From: Thermaceae bacterium
GTDB lineage: Bacteria; Deinococcota; Deinococci; Deinococcales; Marinithermaceae
Direction of reading: 5' to 3'
Assembly: GCA_027023115.1 (NCBI GenBank)
Contig: JALVWZ010000231.1
Span: forward strand, 1-10,113
DNA length: 10,113 nt
In this document: positions 6,415 through 10,113 of the stretch, one piece after another
Position numbering within the stretch: position 1 is the first letter of the stretch
Layout of the letters: every line of letters begins with the position of its first letter
Translations under genes and position numbers: made by a program
The notes under the pieces: model-generated
What the model was told of the DNA's origin: nothing
The model's input: the letters and a program-made list of their open reading frames with translations, nothing else
Database searches by the model: none

Positions 6415-6786
6415 TTAGATAATCGCGGCCAGTTCAGCGGCAATGTCCTGCGCCTCTAGTCGGACGAGACCCAGGTTGGCCCCGCTGGGCATGGTGAGAG
6501 CGAGAACGGCCTTGTTACCTATTGCGTAGGCGACGAAGTTTGCCTGGCTGCCGATGATAAGAGTCTCGATGAGTTCCCCCAGGTGCGTCGTACTCGCTAT
6601 ACGCTTGCCGAGGCCATTGGCGGTAGCGGCCATGGCCGCTACGCGCGCCGCCGTATCGCCAGCGCCGATCTGGGCAATGGGTAGACCGTCGCCGCTGGCG
6701 ATGATGACCTCCTGCAACTCTGGTAGAGCTGCCTTGAGCCTGTCTAGTAGTACCTCCAGCTGTTCTTTTTTGGACAACTTCAACAT
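6415..6786 (-). CDS. Roadblock/LC7 domain protein (MglB-like)
   Basis: 123 residues, the usual size of a single-domain Roadblock/LC7 protein. Seen: an amphipathic first helix (QLEVLLDRLKAALPELQ, 9-25), the first strand with EVIIASGDGLPIAQIG (26-41), the long Ala-rich helix (44-62), then LIIGSQANFVAYAIGNKAVLALTMP (76-100) and NLGLVRLEAQDIAAEL (104-119), the typical strand-strand-helix end. Such proteins form homodimers that often regulate small Ras-like GTPases; MglB is the GTPase-activating partner of MglA in Myxococcus and Thermus. No mglA is adjacent here; instead a small unknown gene follows at 13 bp. The ATG at 6786 has AAAGGG directly against it, so translation may start at TTG 6783 or 6777. 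It diverges from glmM across a 250-bp control region. Confidence 0.88.
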   Translation of the reverse strand: MLKLSKKEQLEVLLDRLKAALPELQEVIIASGDGLPIAQIGAGDTAARVAAMAATANGLGKRIASTTHLGELIETLIIGSQANFVAYAIGNKAVLALTMPSGANLGLVRLEAQDIAAELAAII

Positions 6787-6877
6787 CCCTTTCTGGCTTG
6801 CGAGGCCGTTACTCGTCGTCCGCTTCCAGGGGCACTGGCATTAGAACTACTACCAATGAGCAATACAGAAGCGTAGA

Positions 6878-6922
6878 CTCGCGCAATTGCGAGGTTCGAA
6901 CCGCCAAAACCTCGACTTCGCA
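6878..6922. repeat. Nested palindromes upstream of the Roadblock gene
   Basis: CGCAATTGCG (6882-6891) and GGTTCGAACC (6893-6902) are two perfect 10-bp palindromes one base apart. In addition CGAGGTT (6890-6896) pairs with AACCTCG (6908-6914), and TGCGA (6888-6892) with TCGCA (6918-6922), giving a mutually exclusive larger hairpin. It looks like a double operator or a structured leader of the minus-strand transcript. GGTTCGAACC resembles a tRNA T-loop but cannot form a T-arm. Confidence 0.45.
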
Positions 6923-7023
6923 TAATAAGAATGATAAGTGATAGGGAAATTAGAGTATCGATCTCCAATATTGGCACCCGAGTTAACAAAATGAATGAAA
7001 GCGGTGCTTCGTTTTGCGTTGAA

Positions 7024-7032
7024 TGGTAATCT
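7024..7032 (+). promoter_or_regulatory. Extended -10 promoter of glmM, leaderless
   Basis: TGG directly before TAATCT forms the extended -10 pattern TGN-TANNNT. The hexamer (7027-7032) is followed by exactly 7 nt and then ATG 7040. No good -35 is present, which fits an extended -10 promoter. There is no Shine-Dalgarno sequence before ATG 7040, so the transcript is probably leaderless. Confidence 0.6.
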
Positions 7033-7039
7033 CAAGATC

Positions 7040-8344
7040 ATGGGCCGTAAATACTTTGGCACCGACGGCATTCGTGGCCGCGCCGGTGAGCACCCGCTCA
7101 CGCCGGAGTTCGTAACGAAGCTGGGCAGGTCGGCGGGGCGGCACTTTAGCGCTAATTCCGAGCGGCCGGTGATTCTCCTGGGTAAGGACACCCGCCAATC
7201 CTGCGACATGCTCGAGGCGGCTCTGGCCGCGGGCCTGCTCAGCGAAGGGGTGGCGGTGGAGCATCTGGGCGTTCTGCCGACGCCGGCGGTCGCCTACCTG
7301 ACAGATCTTTTGGGAGCGAGCGCGGGGGTAATGATCTCCGCTAGCCACAACCCCTACCACGACAACGGCATAAAGTTCTTCGGCCCCGGTGGCGTGAAAC
7401 TCAGCGACGAGGCCGAGGAGGCCATCGAAGCCGGCCTGGAACAGGAGCCGCGCCATTCGGCGGAGCTGGCTACGGTTAGCAACCACAAGGAGGCGGAAAG
7501 GCTCTACGTGGACCGGCTGGTCTCGCTGGGGCCAGACCTGAGCGGGCTCAAAGTGGCCCTCGACACCGCCAACGGAGCCACCTACCGGGTGGCGGTGAGG
7601 GTGTTCCAAAGGCTGGGCGCCAGCGTTTTCGCGGTTTTCAACACCCCCGACGGCCGCAATATCAATCAGGGTTGCGGGTCCACCCACCCGGAGGCGCTGG
7701 CGCGGATCGTCGCCGAGGGCGAGTTCGACATCGGGTTCGCGTTCGACGGCGACGGCGACCGGGTGGTGATGGTGGACGAGCGCGGCCGCCTGGCTCACGG
7801 CGACTACATCCTGCTGATCAACGCAGCGGTGCGGGCCGAAAAGGGCGTGGTGGGAACGATAATGAGCAACATGGCGCTCGAGCGCGCCTTGCAGGAACGG
7901 GGCATAGCCTTCGAGCGCACCAAGGTGGGCGACCGCTACGTCCACCAGCGTCTCTCGGAGCTCGGCTGGCGACTCGGCGGCGAGCAGAGCGGTCACGTCC
8001 TCTTCACCGACGTCCTCAACACCGGTGACGGCATCCAGACGGCCTTGCTGACGCTGGCGGCGCTGCTCGAGTCGGGTCGCAGCCTGGCCGAATGGGTAGA
8101 CGAGATGCCCATGTACCCGCAAAAGCTGATAAACGTCCCCGTCAAGGACAAGCAAAAGGTTATGAACCACCAGAAGTTGCCCGAGTGGATTGCCGCGGCC
8201 GAGCAAAAGCTGGGCGAGGGCAGGGTCAACGTGCGCCCCTCGGGCACCGAACCGCTGGTGAGGGTCATGGTGGAAGGCGCGGCCGAGGACTTGGTCACCG
8301 AAGCCGCCAGCACGCTGGCCGAACTCATTGCCGGGTTAGAATAG
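7040..8344 (+). CDS. glmM: Phosphoglucosamine mutase (GlmM)
   Basis: Converts glucosamine-6-phosphate to glucosamine-1-phosphate for UDP-GlcNAc, the precursor of peptidoglycan. 434 residues from ATG 7040, close to the family's usual 445. Seen: KYFGTDGIRG near the start (4-13); the active-site phosphoserine loop ISASHNP with S102 (99-105); the metal-binding loop FDGDGDR at 235-241 with D236, D238 and D240; the sugar-binding loop GGEQSGH at 313-319; and the phosphate-binding loop RPSGTEP at 399-405. The ATG 7040 start puts the catalytic serine at 102, as in E. coli GlmM; ATG 6995 would add 15 non-conserved residues and cross the promoter. The four loops together, with SASHNP rather than T-SHNP and the C-terminal RPSGTEP, favour GlmM over a phosphomannomutase. 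Followed after 40 bp by rbfA. Confidence 0.95.
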   Translation: MGRKYFGTDGIRGRAGEHPLTPEFVTKLGRSAGRHFSANSERPVILLGKDTRQSCDMLEAALAAGLLSEGVAVEHLGVLPTPAVAYLTDLLGASAGVMISASHNPYHDNGIKFFGPGGVKLSDEAEEAIEAGLEQEPRHSAELATVSNHKEAERLYVDRLVSLGPDLSGLKVALDTANGATYRVAVRVFQRLGASVFAVFNTPDGRNINQGCGSTHPEALARIVAEGEFDIGFAFDGDGDRVVMVDERGRLAHGDYILLINAAVRAEKGVVGTIMSNMALERALQERGIAFERTKVGDRYVHQRLSELGWRLGGEQSGHVLFTDVLNTGDGIQTALLTLAALLESGRSLAEWVDEMPMYPQKLINVPVKDKQKVMNHQKLPEWIAAAEQKLGEGRVNVRPSGTEPLVRVMVEGAAEDLVTEAASTLAELIAGLE

Positions 8345-8351
8345 TAGTGCC

Positions 8352-8382
8352 TTACCGCCTGCGGGCGGCGCTGCGGAGGTAA
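8352..8382 (+). promoter_or_regulatory. rbfA ribosome binding site with possible masking hairpin
   Basis: GGAGGT (8375-8380) lies 4 nt before ATG 8385 and is a strong Shine-Dalgarno sequence. TTACC (8352-8356) can pair with GGTAA (8378-8382), which would partly bury it; a competing hairpin CCGCC (8355-8359) with GGCGG (8364-8368) would free it. The ribosome binding site is clear; the switch is speculative. Confidence 0.5.
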
Positions 8383-8384
8383 AC

Positions 8385-8678
8385 ATGAGCAGCAAAGCCC
8401 TTATGCGTCTGGAGCTCAGGGTCGCCAGGAGCCTGAACGAGATAATTCACGAAATGAAAGACCCGCGGCTGCCGATAATCGTCACCGTCGAGCGGGTGCG
8501 TTTGAGCCCCGATCTTTCGCAGGCGCGGGTGCTGGTGAGCGCTCTGGAGCGCAGCGGGGAGACGGTGGAAATACTCAATCACGCGCACCACTACCTTCAA
8601 GAGGAGCTGGCTCACAGCATCGAGCTGCGCCGGATTCCGCGGCTGCGCTTTTACGACGAGGAAGGAAAGGTATTGTGA
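8385..8678 (+). CDS. rbfA: Ribosome-binding factor A (RbfA)
   Basis: Binds the immature 30S subunit and helps mature the 5' end of 16S rRNA; important at low temperature in E. coli. 97 residues, a short but normal RbfA. The single KH-like domain shows the opening helix LRVARSLNEIIHE (11-23), then MKDPRLPIIVTVERVRLSPDLSQARVLVSAL, with the KDPRL motif at 25-29, the V-x-LSPDLSQA-V strand-turn pattern, and the ending LRRIPRLRFYDEE (81-93), the family's L-R-x-x-P-x-L-x-F hallmark. ATG 8385 follows a strong GGAGGT. In most bacteria rbfA follows nusA-infB; here it sits between glmM and a thioesterase. Its stop overlaps the next start by 4 bases (GTGA). Confidence 0.93.
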   Translation: MSSKALMRLELRVARSLNEIIHEMKDPRLPIIVTVERVRLSPDLSQARVLVSALERSGETVEILNHAHHYLQEELAHSIELRRIPRLRFYDEEGKVL

Positions 8679-9082
8679 CCAGCAGAACCGAGATCCGCGT
8701 CCGCTACGCCGAAACGGACCAGATGGGAGTGGCGCACCACTCCGCCTACGTGCCCTGGCTGGAGCTGGCGCGGGTGGATTGGCTAAAAGAGGTTGGCCTG
8801 GACTACGCCGAGATAGAACGAGGCGGCGTCTTCTTTCCGGTGGTGGAGCTGTACCTGCGCTACCGCCGTCCGGCCCATTTCGACGAGGTGCTCACCGTCG
8901 AAGCCCGGCTCAGCGAGCTGGGCAGCCGGCGCTTCGTCATGTCGTACCGTGTTTTCAGAGAAAACGAGCTAATCGCCGAGGCGAGAACCACGCACGTTCC
9001 ACAAGACGCTCAGGGCCGGGCGCGGCGCTTGCCCGACGGCATCTACGAGGTGCTGTCGAGAGCCGTTTCAAATGAAACTTGA
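8675..9082 (+). CDS. YbgC-type acyl-CoA thioesterase (4HBT hot-dog family)
   Basis: 135 residues, a single hot-dog domain of the 4-hydroxybenzoyl-CoA thioesterase type, which cleaves acyl-CoA thioesters in the cytoplasm. Seen: the catalytic region VRYAETDQMGVAHHSAYVPWLE (9-30) with the active-site aspartate D15 followed by QMGVAHHSAY on the long helix; ARVDWL at 32-37; YLRYRRPAHFDEVLTVEARL (58-77); and a final strand IAEARTTHV (100-108). The exact substrate cannot be read from sequence. GTG 8675 forms a GTGA overlap with rbfA and is preceded by GGAAAGG at a 4-nt spacing, so it is probably translated with rbfA. In E. coli ybgC belongs to the tol-pal cluster; no tol genes are present here. Confidence 0.9.
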   Translation: MTSRTEIRVRYAETDQMGVAHHSAYVPWLELARVDWLKEVGLDYAEIERGGVFFPVVELYLRYRRPAHFDEVLTVEARLSELGSRRFVMSYRVFRENELIAEARTTHVPQDAQGRARRLPDGIYEVLSRAVSNET

Positions 9083-9094
9083 GTATGGTATACT
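9066..9094 (+). promoter_or_regulatory. Extended -10 promoter of the aminotransferase gene
   Basis: TATACT (9089-9094) is preceded directly by TGG (9086-9088), giving an extended -10. TTTCAA (9066-9071), a 3 of 6 match to TTGACA, lies at 17-nt spacing within the end of the thioesterase gene. The 5' leader would be about 30 nt and contains GGAG (9119-9122), 8 nt before the ATG. It suggests the aminotransferase can be expressed apart from glmM-rbfA. Confidence 0.6.
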
Positions 9095-9130
9095 AAACCT
9101 AGTGCTCCGCAGTATGCTGGAGCCTGAGCT

Positions 9131-10113
9131 ATGGACGCCTACGAACTCTTCGAACGTCACGTAAACCCCGGACTGGCAGGTCTCTTGCGCTTTACCGGCC
9201 TCGACGTGGTAGAAGACCACGCCGAAGGCATGTACGTTTGGGACAAAGACGGCCGGCGCTACCTCGATTTCCTGGGCCTGTACGGCACTCTCAGCCTGGG
9301 CCACCGGCACCCTCGAGTGGTGGCGGCGGTCAAAGAACAGCTCGACAAGATGCCGATGTCAGTACGGGTAATGATCTCCGAGCCTACTGCTCTTTTGGCG
9401 GCGCGGCTGGCCGAGATTACCCCCGGCGACCTGTCGATGACCTTTTTCGGCAACTCCGGCACCGAGGCGGTAGAGGCGGCCTTCAAGCTGGCCCGCATCC
9501 ACACCGGCAAGCCCGAAATAATCACCACCGAAAAAGGCTTTCACGGCAAAACGCTAGGCGCCCTCTCGCTAACCCCCAAGCCCGAATACCAGGACCCGGT
9601 CAAGCCACTGATTCCCGGCGTCAAGGTGGTGCCCTTTGGTAACGCCGAGGCGGTGGCCGCGGCCATCGGTCCCGAGACCGCGGCGGTAATAGTCGAGCCG
9701 GTTCAGGGCGAGGGCGGCATCAACATTCCCCCGGACGGATACCTTACCGAGCTGCGCCGAATAACGGCCGAGCGGGGCGTCTTGTTAATCCTCGACGAAG
9801 TGCAAACCGGCCTGGGGCGCACCGGCCGCCTCTGGGGGGCCGACTGGGAAGGCGTCGCCCCCGACCTGCTAACCAGCGCCAAGGCACTGGGCGGCGGAGT
9901 GATGCCAATCGGAGCGGTGGTGGGGCGCGCGGAGCTCTTCGAACCCTTCAAGGAAAACCCCCTCATCCACTCCTCGACGTTCGGCGGCAACCCGCTCGCC
10001 GCCGCAGCGGCGCTGGCGGCCATCGAAGTGACCCTGAGCGAAGACCTGCCCACCCGGGCAGGGGAGATGGGCGGGTATCTGATGCAAGCCTTGGCCGGTC
10101 TGCAGCGCGACTA
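9131..10113 (+). CDS. Class III PLP aminotransferase, putrescine/ornithine type, 5' part
   Basis: PLP-dependent transfer of an omega-amino group to a keto acid; cytoplasmic. 327 complete codons are visible of a protein that is usually about 430-460 residues; the C-terminus is outside the window. Seen: LFERHVNPGLAGLL (6-19), YLDFLGLYGTLSLGHRHPRVV (44-64), the PLP-phosphate loop GNSGTEA (107-113), GFHGKT (136-141), E189 of VEPVQGEGG, LDEVQTGLGRTG (221-232) with D222 that binds the pyridine nitrogen, and SAKALGGG with the Schiff-base lysine K251. The N-terminal motif and the whole pattern resemble YgjG-like putrescine and ornithine aminotransferases; acetylornithine, 4-aminobutyrate and other diamine substrates are possible. 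ATG 9131 has GGAG at 8 nt and its own promoter. Confidence 0.92.
   Translation, partial: MDAYELFERHVNPGLAGLLRFTGLDVVEDHAEGMYVWDKDGRRYLDFLGLYGTLSLGHRHPRVVAAVKEQLDKMPMSVRVMISEPTALLAARLAEITPGDLSMTFFGNSGTEAVEAAFKLARIHTGKPEIITTEKGFHGKTLGALSLTPKPEYQDPVKPLIPGVKVVPFGNAEAVAAAIGPETAAVIVEPVQGEGGINIPPDGYLTELRRITAERGVLLILDEVQTGLGRTGRLWGADWEGVAPDLLTSAKALGGGVMPIGAVVGRAELFEPFKENPLIHSSTFGGNPLAAAAALAAIEVTLSEDLPTRAGEMGGYLMQALAGLQRD

Larger units (their letters stand above)
6787..7039. other. Divergent control region between Roadblock gene and glmM
   Basis: About 250 bp with no convincing gene. A minus-strand frame at 6780-6989 begins with a hydrophobic stretch but has no ribosome binding site or family likeness. 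The part at 6921-7000 is clearly AT-rich against the GC-rich surroundings. It holds the palindrome cluster at 6878-6922 and the glmM -10 element at 7024-7032. I could not identify a convincing promoter for the Roadblock gene. Confidence 0.6.

Noticed and set aside
6830..6922. tRNA gene suggested by GGTTCGAACC and, on the minus strand, GCTCATTGGTAGTAG
   Set aside because: No 5-bp T-stem can form around the TTCGAAC, the D-like segment lacks a paired stem, and no acceptor stem or anticodon arm fits.
6780..6989. 69-codon minus-strand frame with a hydrophobic start
   Set aside because: No ribosome binding site, overlaps the palindromes and the Roadblock start region, and the rest of the translation is low-complexity.
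6983..8206. 407-codon open frame antisense to glmM
   Set aside because: Long antisense frames are expected in GC-rich coding DNA; the translation is His/Val/Arg-rich with no family likeness, and glmM on the plus strand has all its motifs.

Overview
The window is gene-dense, GC-rich bacterial chromosome with short overlaps between genes. It most resembles Deinococcota. The strongest sign is the DNA polymerase I. It has the Taq-type layout: 839 residues, a vestigial proofreading domain without its acidic motif, and Phe in the O-helix. As I recall the Thermus aquaticus enzyme, long stretches match it. Two genes (hemE and glmM) also have a TANNNT -10 element exactly 7 nt before the start codon, as in the leaderless transcripts common in Deinococcus relatives. 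A free-standing Roadblock/LC7 protein fits the same group. A lineage near Truepera is possible but cannot be settled from this sequence.

Layout. (1) Positions 1-850, minus strand: 5' part of hemE (uroporphyrinogen decarboxylase), cut by the window edge. (2) 851-1604: about 750 bp without a convincing gene. It holds a cluster of related repeats, each built from a C-rich/G-rich hairpin and runs of 7-bp units starting GTRG, in both orientations, followed by a possibly structured leader before aroE. (3) 1605-6047, plus strand: a tight block aroE - UPF0316 membrane protein - yigZ/IMPACT-family gene - polA. All three junctions overlap by 1 or 4 bases, so translational coupling is likely. A perfect 10-bp hairpin follows polA. 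(4) 6087-6786, minus strand: a Roadblock/LC7 gene followed 13 bp later by an unrecognised small acidic protein. (5) 6787-7039: divergent control region, AT-rich in part, with nested palindromes. (6) 7040-9082, plus strand: glmM (phosphoglucosamine mutase), rbfA (30S maturation factor) and a YbgC-like hot-dog thioesterase; the last two overlap by 4 bases. (7) 9131-10113: 5' part of a class III PLP aminotransferase of the putrescine/ornithine type, with its own extended -10 promoter, cut by the window end.

The content is mostly housekeeping: haem and shikimate biosynthesis, cell-wall precursor supply, ribosome maturation, DNA repair and amine catabolism. I see no phage, insertion sequence, CRISPR array, toxin-antitoxin pair, tRNA or rRNA. 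The least explained parts are the repeat cluster at 1001-1452, the Roadblock plus orphan pair, and the palindromes at 6878-6922.
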